From Poa pratensis (Eukaryota; Streptophyta; Magnoliopsida; Poales; Poaceae): a DNA stretch of 64,000 nucleotides. Within the stretch, counting starts at the first letter, position 1; every line of letters starts with the position of its first letter. The stretch lies in contig CAMZMU010000107.1 of the NCBI GenBank assembly GCA_947311845.1, forward strand, positions 19,241,166 to 19,305,165, in the 5' to 3' direction. Shown here piece after piece: positions 24,894-35,480 of the stretch. The translations under genes were made by a program, and so were the position numbers. The notes beneath the pieces are model-generated. The model had not been told where the DNA came from. It did no database searches and worked only from the letters and a program-made list of their open reading frames with translations.

Positions 24894-25130
24894 GCAGGCC
24901 AAGGAGATTGATTTAGTTAGCTACTAGCTAGGCGCGACGATGGAGGACACGGACTCAATGGAACTACCCAATCACACATGAGATACTATTGCATGCATTG
25001 GGCTTAAGTGTAAACATAGATAATATACAATCTTCAACAATTAATGGCCTATATATCGGTACAAAATCTATGAAGATACATATCTTGAGCAATAAATGTA
25101 GGTCTAATGAAGGTACGTGGAACTTTCCAA

Positions 25131-25138
25131 TATAAATA
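25131..25138 (+). promoter_or_regulatory. TATA box of defensin-like copy 3
   Basis: TATAAATA lies 49 bases upstream of the start codon in a region conserved among array copies (TTCCAATATAAATAGG). Copies 1 and 4 keep the same motif; copy 2 has ATATATAATG at the equivalent place. Confidence 0.7.
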
Positions 25139-25179
25139 GGTGAGACTAGACAAGACTTGTCCCTATCCAAATATTTTCC

Positions 25180-25982
25180 ATGGCTTGCAAGATCACCGCT
25201 GTTGTGGCATCCATCTTCATATTGATGCTATTTGCGTCTACTGGTAAGATATATTTGTAATTAGTTCATACTGTATTAGGGAAATTCACAATGGAACCCG
25301 AGCTGATATGCTCCCGTAATTTTTGGGCAAAGAAAAATAGGATTTTTTTTCAAAAAAATTTGAAACAAATCACAGGCATACCTGAGTATGGCACGCACGA
25401 GCGTGTGAAATTTCACAACGAAATGACACCGTGGCTGCCCTGTGCAAATAAGACAAATTTCTGACAGAAAATGACATCCAAAATTCTGAATTTTCAGATC
25501 TGTGATTTGTCTTTTTTTGCAAAGGTAAGCCACAGTGTCAGTTCGTTATGAAAATTCACACGCTCGTGCGTACCATACTCAGGCATGCCTGTGATATTTT
25601 TTCGGAATTGTTAGAAATGTTTTTCTATTTTATTTTTATTTTTTGACAATACCGGGAGCATATGCTACCGGGTTCAAAAACGCCGCTCCCATATATTAGG
25701 ATTTTGCATATTTATAACTCATAATAAACGTTTCATATAGATGAGGTGCATGGAGGGTGCCCTGAGCGACGCATCAAGTTGTCTTGTCAGGACTCGGTGA
25801 AATGTTTTGAGTGGTGTCGTCTCTTCGGCTACAAAAAAGGATACTGCGATGCAGGTTCTTGCATGTGTGTAGAGTTTTGCACAATGAAATCACATGGCCA
25901 CCATTTTGCAGATGTGCCATCAACGATTCTACTCGAACTTGAGTTGTTCCACTGTAAGGGATGGTTGTCAGATATCTCATAA
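25180..25982 (+). CDS. Defensin-like secreted cysteine-rich peptide, copy 3 (intact)
   Basis: Two exons, 25180-25243 and 25741-25982, join in phase 1 to give 101 residues. Residues 1-21 are a hydrophobic signal peptide, so secretion is expected. The mature part has eight cysteines at about 28, 37, 43, 47, 57, 62, 64 and 68, spaced C-x8-C-x5-C-x3-C-x9-C-x4-C-x-C-x3-C. The CxxxC, GxC and CxC elements fit the cysteine-stabilised alpha-beta fold of plant defensin-like (DEFL) peptides. Such peptides act in pathogen defence or in reproductive signalling; which applies here is unknown. The ATG is chosen because it starts the signal peptide 49 bases after a TATA box. The sister copies have TAG where codon 90 (25944-25946) is TTG, so this copy gained 12 residues by stop loss. 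A foldback MITE fills its intron. It is the only intact array member. Confidence 0.85.
25281..25691. mobile_element. Foldback MITE (family F) in the intron of defensin-like copy 3
   Basis: Element of about 411 bp with inverted arms containing GAGCTGATATGCTCCCG and CGGGAGCATATGCTACCGGG and a TTTCTGACAGAAAATG centre. It is flanked by near-identical 9-mers (TGTATTAGG left, TATATTAGG right). Copy 4 has a short intron without it, which is the empty site. It lengthens the intron from about 90 to 497 bp. Confidence 0.85.
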
Positions 25983-25984
25983 AT

Positions 25985-26497
25985 AAACGATTCAATGTAT
26001 CGTCTATTTGGAATGAATAACTGTGATACAAGGTGTATGCTCCCGCGGCCACTCCTGATTAGCGAAAGCCCCGTCAACCTTCCTTACCTCGTGTCGCTAG
26101 TTCATCCATTGATTATGGTTTCATGCCTCATAATCCATGACAAGATGAACCCACGGAGATGGTGGTGTCGTCACGTCTTGCGCTATCGCCTCATCATGTA
26201 GGGAATTAGTGAACTGCCCCTTTTTTAGAACCAGGCCGGAAGTTCCCGCATTGCATTATAGGAGAAGAGAATTGGTCCAATTAATTAGGCAAACCGGAAC
26301 CAAAGTTCATACAACACATGGTTAATCGGCAGAAAACACACACTCCAATTCATGGAACAACATTCTTGCCCTTTTTATAATAGTGGACAATTGACAGTTA
26401 TGTTGGACTTCTTGAATCCGGCCCTTGTCAGCGGTAGCTGCCATTATTTGACCAAGGAGCAAAGGATCTGGCAATAAATCTATACTAATTATTAATG
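25985..26497 (+). repeat. 3' flank of defensin-like array unit 3
   Basis: Homologous to 23051-23290 and 29930-30290 (shared words CTCGTGTCGCTAGTTCAT and AATTGACAGTTATGTTGGA). This shows that each array unit includes at least several hundred bases downstream of the gene. About 150 bp near 26225-26380 is absent from unit 4 and is probably a later insertion. No further gene is seen. Confidence 0.65.
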
Positions 26498-26579
26498 CTA
26501 GAAAACGTGCCCGTACGTTGCAACGCGAGACAAAAATCAACTTTTAGATGTAAACTTTGCCTACCCCTGCGTTGCTACC
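26498..26579 (-). mobile_element. Helitron-like 3' end remnant
   Basis: On the minus strand the sequence ends GCAACGTACGGGCACGTTTTCTAG, resembling the Helitron 3' end at 33479 with a decayed hairpin. The next base is C rather than the expected T, and I could not locate the other end. It is therefore probably a degraded remnant, interrupted by the solo LTR that follows. Confidence 0.4.
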
Positions 26580-28215
26580 TGATGCGTGCGAAGTGCACGT
26601 TCGTCAGGATACCTCAAGTGTAAGGTTGATGAGTACAGCAGCAAGTCTTCCCTCAGTTATGAAACCAAGGTTATCAATCCAGTAGGAGATCGACGATGTT
26701 CTTAAGGTGTCAACGGCGCCAGAAACTTGGTGGTGATGAATTGTTGGGGATGATGAGGCGCGTGATCTCCCTGACAATGGTGCCAGAAAGCTTCGGTATG
26801 ACGTGGAACCTGCACACAACACAATCAAACTACTTTGCCCCGACGAGACAGTGAGGGTGTCAACCTCACCGGCTTGCTGAAAACAAAGCGTTAAACGTAT
26901 AGTGTGGAAAATGATGTTTGCTTGCAGAGAATAGTAGAGAACAATGATTGCAGTTGGTTGTATTACAGATGTAAAAGAATGGACCGGGATCCACAGTTCA
27001 CTAGTGGTGTCTCTCCAATAAGATAACTAACATGTTGGGTAAACAAATTACAGCTGGGCAATTGACAATTGATAAGTGCATAAAACATGCATGTGCAAGT
27101 TGTGGTGTCTACTATGAGATTCATTTGGGCATTACGACAAAGTACATAGACCGCTGTCCAGCATGCATCTATGCCTAAATAGTTCACCTTCCGGTTAGCA
27201 TCCGCACCCCTTTCAGTATTAAGTTGCAAGCAAAAGACAATTGCATTAAGTAATGTGCATAATGTAAACAATACATTCATCCTTGGATAAAGCATTGCTG
27301 TTTTACCCCTAGTGGCAACAACACATCTACAACCTTAAACTTGCTGTCACTATCCCAGGTTAAATAGGTTGAACCCAACTATCATGCATAAATACTCCCT
27401 CTTGGAGTCACAAGTATTCACTTGGCCAAGGCTTCAACAAGTAACGGAGAGCATGCAAGATCACAAATGACATAGACATGATAATACAATATTCAACTTG
27501 ACATAGGTATCAATATTCATCGGATCCAGCAAACACAACATGTAGCATTATAATAAGATGATCTTGATCATGATAGGCAGCTCACAAGATCTAAACATGA
27601 TGGCACAAGTGGAGAAGACAACCATCTAGCTACTGCTATGGACCCATAGTCCAGGGATGAACTACTCACACATCACTCCGGAGGCGGGCATGGTGGTGTA
27701 GAGCCCTCCGGTGATGATTCCCCTCTCCGGCAGGGTGCCGGGAAGAGCTTCAGAACCCTCCCGAGTTAGGGTTGACGACGGCGGCGGCGGAAATATTCTG
27801 GATGATATGCTCGGTGTTTTAGGGTTTTCGCCTCGGGGGGAATAAATAGGCGAAGGGCGACGTCGGGGGAGCCCCGAGGGGCCCAACCCATAGGCTGGCG
27901 CGGCAGGGGGGCCCACTGCGCCGCCATGTGGTTTGGCTGGCTCCGGCTCCTCTTCGTCTCTCCTTCGGACTTCGTGTACGTGTTGGAAAAATAGGGACGT
28001 GGCCTTTTGTTTCGTGCAATTCCGAGAATATTCGCAGAAGTACTTTTCTGGAACCAAAAACAGCAGAAAACAGGGAACTGGCACTGTGGCATCTTGTTAA
28101 TAGGTTAGTCCCAGAAAATGCATAAAAGTGATATGAAGTGTATATAAAACATGTAGCAATTGGTATAATATAGGCATGGAACATCAGAAATTATAGATAC
28201 GTTGGAGACGTATCA
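26580..28215 (-). mobile_element. Solo LTR (TGATACGTCTCC family)
   Basis: 1636 bp. On the minus strand it begins TGATACGTCTCCAACGTATC and ends GCACGCATCA, flanked by CTACC (26575-26579 and 28216-28220). It is the sister of the LTR at 19414-22066 and lacks the insert found there. It contains GGCGCCGTTGAC-type sequence near its end, as does the sister. Confidence 0.94.
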
Positions 28216-28220
28216 CTACC

Positions 28221-28603
28221 AAACAAATAAATGTTGCTCAAATGTTATCTTTAGAATGAGCACGAGCTCATGTTGTTCTCATCTGGTTCCAGACTCACCA
28301 TCTATAATTGATATGATGCTGGCATGAGTCTGACAAGAAGTATGGTCCCTGTTTGATCAAACTTATTAAGACAAATATTCAAGTTGTATAAGGAAATAAT
28401 GCAATTGCAGTTGTCTAATACCAAAATAACTATCTTTATATCTGTTAATTTATCCATATGTGGCTTCACAACGACGTACAGTATGGACGACAACAATCTT
28501 TTATGTCGTTCACGAGTTTATTCTCATGATAGCAAATGATCAGATAATAAAAAACTAATAATGACGGAAACATCACAATGCTACACCGGACTGAAGAACA
28601 TTA
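28221..28603. other. Unassigned AT-rich DNA
   Basis: No gene or repeat end is recognised between the solo LTR and a Helitron-like 5' end at 28604. Confidence 0.4.
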
Positions 28604-29298
28604 TCTATACCTAATAATAAAATCATTAAGGTTTCTTGTGGTACGTCATTTTTTGGATGATTTTACCCTCCCACAAATCACATTTACCCACGGTGCCACC
28701 GGTAAGTGAAAGAAAACGATCTTTTTTTTTCCGTGCGCTGCTTTCCCGTGCACGCACTATCTCTGGCATTCAACCGACGGTCGCGTCATTTTACCTAAAA
28801 AAACAATACTACATCTAGATCCCCTCCATGTCTCCCGTCGTCCCCGGCGGAGGCGCGCACCACCATGTCTCCATCGTCCCCGGCGGAGGCGCGCACCAAT
28901 GCGAAGTCTGGCGCTGCTGCACTCCTCTACGCTTGGCATACACGGACGCGGTCGTGCGTGCTCGTGTGGCGTGTGATCTGTCTCACGTACGTGTGGCGTG
29001 TGATCTGTCTCACGTACGAGCGGCCGCGGACGCGGCGTCGCCGGTTCCAATTCGTGCTGCGGGGAGGAGGAAGCGGCAGCTGCGTCACCGGTTCCGGCAG
29101 TGCTCAGGTGAGATCGTGAGGACAGGAGAACATGGGGTGGTTGGCCTCGTTCTGGTTTGTGATGCGAAAATAACAGAGAAAGAAGAGAGAAGAGATAAGG
29201 TGGGCCCATGCATCCTTCGCTGACACGCGTCACGTTTGACCGCCACGAGCTCACAATCACCCTGTAAAGAGCCTCCTGTGTTAAGAATCGTGGTCCCT
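28604..29298 (+). mobile_element. Helitron 5' portion (3' end not found)
   Basis: Begins TCTATACCTAATAATAAAAT after an A, like the 5' end of the Helitron at 1921-4129. It shares with it the subterminal word TTTTACCCTCCCAC followed by AAATCACAT. GC-rich sequence at 28830-29110, with a local duplication of GTGTGGCGTGTGATCTGTCT, may be captured DNA but has no recognisable product. Defensin-like unit 4 homology starts about 29299. No hairpin-CTAG end is visible, so the element is probably truncated and the right boundary is approximate. Confidence 0.5.
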
Positions 29299-29480
29299 AC
29301 CATGGAGCTAGTCCTCAATGGAATTACCCATCACACATGAGATAATATCGCATGCATTGGGAGTAGATAATATACAATCTTCAACAATTAATGGCCTATA
29401 TATCGCTGGTACCAAAATCTACAAAGATACGTATCTTGAGCAATAAATGTAGTGTAATGAAGGTAGGTGTAACTTTCCAA

Positions 29481-29488
29481 TATAAATA
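29481..29488 (+). promoter_or_regulatory. TATA box of defensin-like copy 4
   Basis: TATAAATA, 49 bases upstream of the ATG, in the same context as copy 3. The promoter survives although the coding frame does not. Confidence 0.65.
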
Positions 29489-29529
29489 GGCGAGATTAGA
29501 CAAAGCTGGTCCCTATCCAAATATTTTCC

Positions 29530-29884
29530 ATGGCTTGCAAGATCACCGCTGTTGTGGCATCCATCTTCATATTGATGCTCTTTGCGTCTACTGGTAAGAA
29601 AGATTTTGAATTAGTTCATGCATGTATCAGGATTTTGCATATTTGTATCTCACAATAAACATTTCTTTCATATATATATATAGATGAGGTGCAAGGAGGG
29701 TGCCCTAGCGGCATATCAAATGTCTTGTCAGGACTCGGTGAAATGTTTTGAGTGGTGTCTTCTCTTCGACTACAAAAAAGGATACTGCGATGCAGGTTCT
29801 TGCATATGTGTGGAAGTTTGCACAATGCAATCACATGGCCACCATTCTGTAGATGTGCCATCAACGGATTCTACTCGGACTTGA
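29530..29884 (+). pseudogene. Defensin-like copy 4, frameshifted
   Basis: Exon 1 (29530-29593) encodes the same 21-residue signal peptide as copy 3, and the splice sites are conserved. Exon 2 starts at 29684. Relative to copy 3, two single-base deletions near 29707 and 29720 shift the frame straight after the first cysteine, so the spliced product would stop at TGA 29749-29751 with one framework cysteine. The downstream cysteine-rich frame is otherwise preserved (29684-29884) but is detached from the signal peptide. I call it a recent pseudogene. Alternative starts inside exon 2 would give a non-secreted product. Confidence 0.85.
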
Positions 29885-30290
29885 GTAGTTCAACTGTAAG
29901 GGGAGAGTCGATGGTTGTCAGGTATCTCATAAATAAACGAGTCAACGTATCGTTAACGCTATTTTGGTGTGAATTCAAACATCATATATATGTCTTCAAA
30001 TGAATAATTGTGATGCAACGTGTATGCTCCCGCAACCACCCCTGTTTAGCGAAAGCTCCATCACCCATCCTCACCTCGTGTCGCTAGTTCATTCATGGCG
30101 TATGGCTTCATGCCTCCATAATCCACGACAAGATGAACCCAGGAGATGGCGCCGCTGTCACGTCTTGTGCGATCACCTCTTCATGTAGGGAATTAGTGAA
30201 CAACCCTTATTTTTTATCGTGGGAGGCAATTGACAGTTATGTTGGATCACCTCTTGAATTCGGCCCTTCTCAGCGGTAACGAGACTGTGC

Positions 30291-30923
30291 TAATAAGGCC
30301 ATGTGCCCCAGGTTAATTTTTCATGGACACGGAAAGAATAAGGTAATTAAGCCATGCATGCATGCAACCACTAGATTATTTTTTATTCAACAGAATAATT
30401 CACAAAAATAAAATGATAAATAGTCAATGACCATGTTGCTTCTGTTGTCCATGTTTATCTTGAAGGCCTAGGAATAATTCACACATGAGTACCAAAATAC
30501 CAAATACCAATTAATGAAATAGTGTTCATGTAATATCAATTCAGTGCCTGAGTAATAAGGTCAAAGTGTTCTCAATCAGCTTATACTTGAAGTTTCCAAT
30601 CTCGTTTATCATGTTTGGCCGCAAATTCCAAGACACAGTTAAAAAACCATCGACGACATAAGAGTTTAGCTTGCTAACTACTCCTTGCCTTAATTCCTTT
30701 GTCTTTATCTTTACTCTGTTTAAACAAGAAAAACATCAAAAGTACACAACTTGTTACGTGTGGCGCCGCCGGTGCAGGAGCCACACAAAAGGGCCAGATT
30801 CATAATTTTTTCAGAAAAGGGTTATTTTTGGCTGAAGTTTCGCCAAGTGGTTATTTTTGTCAAATTTCACATGAGGTCGTCGGTGGCCGCACGGGATGTA
30901 CGAGATGTGATACGACGAATCCC
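30291..30923. other. Unassigned DNA right of the defensin-like array
   Basis: After the unit-4 3' flank no recognisable gene, RNA or repeat terminus is seen up to the Copia solo LTR. Confidence 0.4.
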
Positions 30924-30928
30924 AGCTC

Positions 30929-33123
30929 TATTGGGTTGCGGGGAAAACTTTAAATTATTCGTAACCTTGCCGCCAAGATCTATTCTATGAAAGTACATTG
31001 CACCCCATAATACGATGATCTAAATACTTACAAACACCGTTGCGGAAGATCTTGTGTTTGTCGAAGTAGATGTCGGTGTAGCCTGATGAAGAATCTAACG
31101 TCCACGTCGGGAGGTGAGATTGTCGCTGAACGTCGTCGTTGATGTAGACCTTGATGAAGTTGCTCCTTTGTCCAAGGAACTCGCTTTCACGAATCCCGCT
31201 CTAGCGGTATCCACACATACACCTTGTCGATCTACCGCGTGCGTTCACCGCCTAGCTACTAGCACGTGGTGAAGAGAGTCAGCCTTGCGGCGTAGTTTAG
31301 GTGGTAGATCTAATCAACTAGATTAGATCTATATGAGAAGTAGAGACGTCTAATTCTCAACACATGAGATCTACAAGAGAGAGAGAGGACTTGTGTGTTT
31401 CTTGTCACAAACCCATGGGGGCTTGTGGTGTTTATATAGTAGCCCAAGGGGTGGAGGGACTTGGGGAAGGGGCAAGCCCTCCCCCTTGGGCCGGCCGGCC
31501 AAGGAAGGGAAGGGAGGAGTCCCCCCCTCCCCAACTCGGATTGGGAGGAGGAGTAGGACTCCTCCCTCCCAAACCTGCCAAATCTGCCCAACTCCACATG
31601 GAAGGGGGGGAGGAGACCCTCCTCTACCCCAACTCGGATTGGGTGGAGGAGAGGATCTCCTCCCTCCCAAACCGCCTCAACCAGGAAGGAAAGAGGGGGG
31701 AGGAGACCTCCCCACCCCCAACTCAGATTGGAGGGGGAACCTCCCCCTCCCACCGCCTCAGCCCCATGGTGGGGCCCGCCTGGCCGCCGTCCTCGCCGCC
31801 AGGAGGGGGGAGCCCCCCAACTCGGACTCGACTTTCCTTTTATATTTTCCAACATTTATTAATTAAATAAATAATTAATTGTTTTGTCTAATTAATTCCT
31901 AAACGAATATTTCCTTTTACGAAAATTCCCGGAATTAATTACTTATCATATAACTCATATTTATATGAACGGGACACCTAGTATCCGCCGACAAAACTAT
32001 CGGAACAATTATTTCCATCTTTATAAACACTCGGAATTAATCCGCTGATGATAGAAAACATTCTATCATCCCGGGACATTAGAAGTCCGCATTCTCTCTA
32101 ACTTATAATTCACCGGAACAAATCCCAGCGACATCGGAGCTACTCCAACACAATCTCATTCCCACTAAAACTACATGTTTACTCTCAATCAAAGATCGAC
32201 CTTAAACTTAAGTGTGTGACCCGAAAGGTTCTGCAATCACAAAGTATTGTTTGGGAGCTTACCAAACAATAACCAGCAGTGGGTTAGGCATTCGTACTAG
32301 CACCCTTGTGTTGTGAATGAACAAAAGAACCTGTGCGTTACTCATTACACTTAATCCCCTTACGTGCACGATACCAATGATATCTCGAGATTGAGACAAT
32401 GTGCTCTAGTGTAATCAAACCCTTTGATCATAACACATATTATTCTCGTACCAATATCATTCTCTTTTCTCATTTCGTATATTTGTTGTCCCGTGATAAA
32501 TCACGATTGTGTCTGGCCAGACGATTGGGGTGACAACAATAATACTGAGATGGCCAAGAGGATGTATCTCTCCATCGTCTGGAGGAGTAAGTGCCATTCT
32601 TGAACGATCTCTGTTCCAATACATTATCCTAGTTCAAACCCAAAAGCCACCTATCATAGTCCCATGTTACTGCAAGACGTTTGGTGGAAATAAGGCTCGA
32701 ATGTCGAATAAGCGGTAGCAAGATATTCTCATAACATAGGGATCTAGATAACAATAACTAAATAGATGATCAATCGCTATTTCATCGTCGACAATTTGTC
32801 TCATAGCGAGATCATACGGTGGGTCGGTTCAGTGCGATGATCATTCCGATAAACCACTCCTATAGTTGAATAACTTATACAAAGTCCATGATCAGGAAAA
32901 CACGATCATCAATCAACAAGATAGGCTAGTCTTAGAGACAAGACCAGGAACTCTTTTACCATTCATATCTCTACACGTGTTTCGGAGGTTTTCCTCTTGT
33001 GCATACGTTGTATTTGCTATACAAGTACTCAATACAGCTGTAGCATAAAGATATAAACATTAATAATAACATGGAGATAAATAATAAACTCAATTATTAT
33101 TGTCTCTAGGCATATCTCCAACA
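30929..33123 (-). mobile_element. Solo LTR, Copia type (BARE/Angela-like)
   Basis: On the minus strand it begins TGTTGGAGATATGCCTAGAG, the typical start of the BARE/Angela group, and ends GTTTTCCCCGCAACCCAATA, where the expected terminal CA has mutated to TA. It is flanked by AGCTC (30924-30928 and 33124-33128). Length is 2195 bp with no internal domain. The stretch at 31440-31830 is a purine/pyrimidine-skewed, CCTCCC-rich tract that opens long frames on both strands; these are not genes. Confidence 0.88.
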
Positions 33124-33128
33124 AGCTC

Positions 33129-33478
33129 GTGTGGACTTGTGCAGACGCGGCGGTTGAGCTCATCTACGGCCCCACCATAGAGATGGCGTCGGGCGCGCGA
33201 ACGCAATGCACGGGCCGGGGCGCACCAGGGGCGAAGGTAGTCCGGCAGATCGATTACGGCGAATAAGAGATGTGGGTCAAGTCAAACCGTTTGTATGGAC
33301 TGTGGGTTGAGTTCATAAATCGTGAGGGACTAAAGCGCAAGAAGACCACGACGCACCATGCGAATAGCAATGCGATCATATGACTTACGGTGGCATACAA
33401 CGTAATTATCCTAGCAAAGCAAGGATGAAATTGGCAATATAAAAAACGTACCATCACCTGAACATATTATATAGTATA
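33129..33478 (-). mobile_element. 5' end region of a second Helitron, abutting the next one
   Basis: Read on the minus strand from about 33477, the sequence ATACTATATAATATG, then TTCAGGTGATGGTACG, parallels the 5' end of the Helitron at 35821 (GCTATATAATATAGCC, then AGAGGTGATGGTATG). This looks like the beginning of a sister Helitron, immediately next to the CTAG end of the first. Its other end was not found; the Copia solo LTR lies within or beyond it. Confidence 0.5.
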
Positions 33479-33891
33479 CTAGCAAAATGCCCGTGCGTTG
33501 CAACGGGCCTATAGAAAATTATATGAGATATCAACTGAATTATGTTAAACTATTTTTATTCCAATTTCTGCTAAATTTAATTCTGAGGCACTTGGTCCAA
33601 ATAAAATGAAAATGTGTATACTTGAAAATTAAATTGCTTCATTTTTTTGTTTGCCAAGTGTCTTTGTTCCGGTGCTCAAAGAATGAAACTATTTCCATAA
33701 CAACCCAAATGGCAGGTACTTTAGAAAACAAATACTCCCTCCGGTACGAAAAAAGCGTCGCCAGCGATTCAACATGTCTGTTTTACAAAAAGAACCAAAG
33801 ACATTAATTCTTCACAAAAACGTCTCTCGCAATCAGCTCTGCCATGCGAGCAGCTCCGCCCCGAACATCGCTTGTTTGCCGTCGCAAGTAA

Positions 33892-33993
33892 GCCGTGGGA
33901 GAAGTTGAAGCGGGCGACGCACATCCTGGCGCGGAGCAGCTTCTCGACCATCTCTACGTAGCGCGACGCCGGGCCGAGCGTGCACACGATCTT
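33892..33993 (-). pseudogene. Pyruvate kinase N-terminal fragment in Helitron
   Basis: About 34 codons encode [20 protein letters not shown] followed by [13 protein letters not shown]. This is the highly conserved start of the pyruvate kinase barrel, with the active-site Arg in the RFNFSHG motif. Pyruvate kinase converts phosphoenolpyruvate and ADP to pyruvate and ATP. Only this small exon piece is present, with no start codon and no downstream domains, so it is a captured fragment without enzyme function. The Gly normally preceding the MxVARFNF motif is Arg here, a sign of decay. Confidence 0.85.
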
Positions 33994-34190
33994 GTCAGCA
34001 TTTTGTCATTTTTGCCCAGGGCGCATACGATGTCATTTCGGTGCGAAATTTGTCATGGTGGTGCGTACCATGGTCAGGTAACGTGCATGATTTTTTAGGA
34101 ATTTTTTGATAGGGTTTCAATTTTTTATATTTTTTCAAAATACCAGGAGCATATGCTCCCGGGAGCCAAAACGCCACTCCCAAAAGATTT
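33994..34190. mobile_element. Half copy of foldback MITE family F
   Basis: Contains the right half of the family: GGGCGCATACGATGTC, then GGTGCGTACCATGGTCAGG, ending CAGGAGCATATGCTCCCGGG. The left arm is missing; pyruvate kinase sequence adjoins it. It was captured or truncated inside the Helitron. Confidence 0.7.
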
Positions 34191-34769
34191 GTGCACTAAC
34201 ATATTTATATGGGACACAACCTTTTAAGAATTGAAAAAAATACATGACTATCATGTTTTTCTCTTTTATCTTGAAATTGTAGTGGATGAAGAGAAGAATA
34301 TTATTTTAATAAAAATAGAGAGAAGATGATCTTTCTGAGAATATTTGAGGCAGTAGGTCTACAACTAAACATTGGGAACGTGATATATGAATTCAAGTTT
34401 GGTCAGAAGAGGGAAGTTAACAGTAACAAATATTCCTACAGTTATCTAATTCTTGAATTGAGTGGCAAACACTAATAATAGTAGTAGAAATAAAGCCTGT
34501 AATTCTTTTCCCTGCTGGTCTGAATTCAGCTTCCCCTTCTGCATCGTTTCTCAAATGAAAGATCTCAGATTGTAAAGACAAACAATTTAGGATGTTTTTT
34601 CTCAAACACGATTCGCAGCCTCTTGGAGCTGAGCAGAACATCAGCAGGAACAACACACCAAATCGAATCGCAAACAGCCTCTTGGAGCTAACGTTGAAAA
34701 CCAACCTCTTCGTTGTGCATGGAGCTGTATCTTCTGAAAGACTGAAACTACATGAACCTGTCATTGGAG

Positions 34770-35480
34770 ATGGATTTGCAGTACAGGAAGTTGTTGCCGC
34801 TACAAGCCTACAGCAGATGGAAGCACCTGCTTGAAGGCGACGACTCCTGGAAGAATCGCTCGAAGTAGGGAGCGACCATACTACTGGATTCGGTCGTGGG
34901 TGGTCAGCTCAGGCGGACATAGCGCCAGCGTCCAGCGCAGCCAGGTCCACATCTGTTTCCTCCGCCAAGCCTTCTGTGTCCGGGGCGCACAGCCGCGACC
35001 ATGGCCAATCGAGGTGTTCGACTCCGAGCTGGGGACGTGGCGCGAGCACGAGCTCCACTTCGGCCTCAACACCGACGCCATGTCCGCCACCATGCACTGC
35101 TTCAGCGGCGCCGTCCACGTGCTGGCATACTCGGGCCACGTCGTCCGCATCGACCTCGGCACCATGGCCTACGCGGTGACCGCGCTCCCGGCGAAGCTAC
35201 CGTGCACGCGCGGGAAACTGCCGGGGCCGCCTCAGGTACGCGTCCAGCGATGGATCGCACCTCAGGTTATGGGATCTCCTGGACGCGGGAAAATCTGATT
35301 GGACGCTGAAGCACGAGCTGGGGATCAAAGAACTCGTCCCCGACGCCGGCGGCTCGCCCATGCAGGCCACTACGCCGACCTTCCTGTTCATGGCGTTCCA
35401 CCCGGAGAGGGAGGTAGTGTGCCTATGGACGCCGGGCAAGCTCGTCGCGTTTGGTCTTCTCGCAGACCAACTTCATGGCG
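34770..35480 (+). pseudogene. F-box-type / F-box-associated gene fragment in Helitron
   Basis: Three frames together read like the C-terminal part of a grass F-box-associated protein: RWKHLLEGDDSWKNR near 34810, EVFDSELGTWREHEL near 35010, then a kelch-like stretch (GHVVRIDLGTMAYAVTALP, near 35140), then LKHELGIKELVPDAGGSP and LFMAFHPEREVVCLWTPGKL (to about 35450). No F-box proper is seen. There are stops and at least two frameshifts, so it is not functional. Full-length relatives would be substrate-recognition subunits of SCF ubiquitin ligases; that identity is inferred from recalled family features. It lies opposite in orientation to the pyruvate kinase piece. Confidence 0.7.

Noticed and set aside
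29308..29313. CTAGT considered as the 3' end of the Helitron starting at 28604
   Set aside because: No hairpin precedes it and defensin-like unit homology already begins before it.
31310..31870. Long overlapping frames on both strands with Gly/Pro-rich products
   Set aside because: Explained by the CCTCCC/GGGAGG-skewed tract in the Copia LTR, a known type of LTR sequence.
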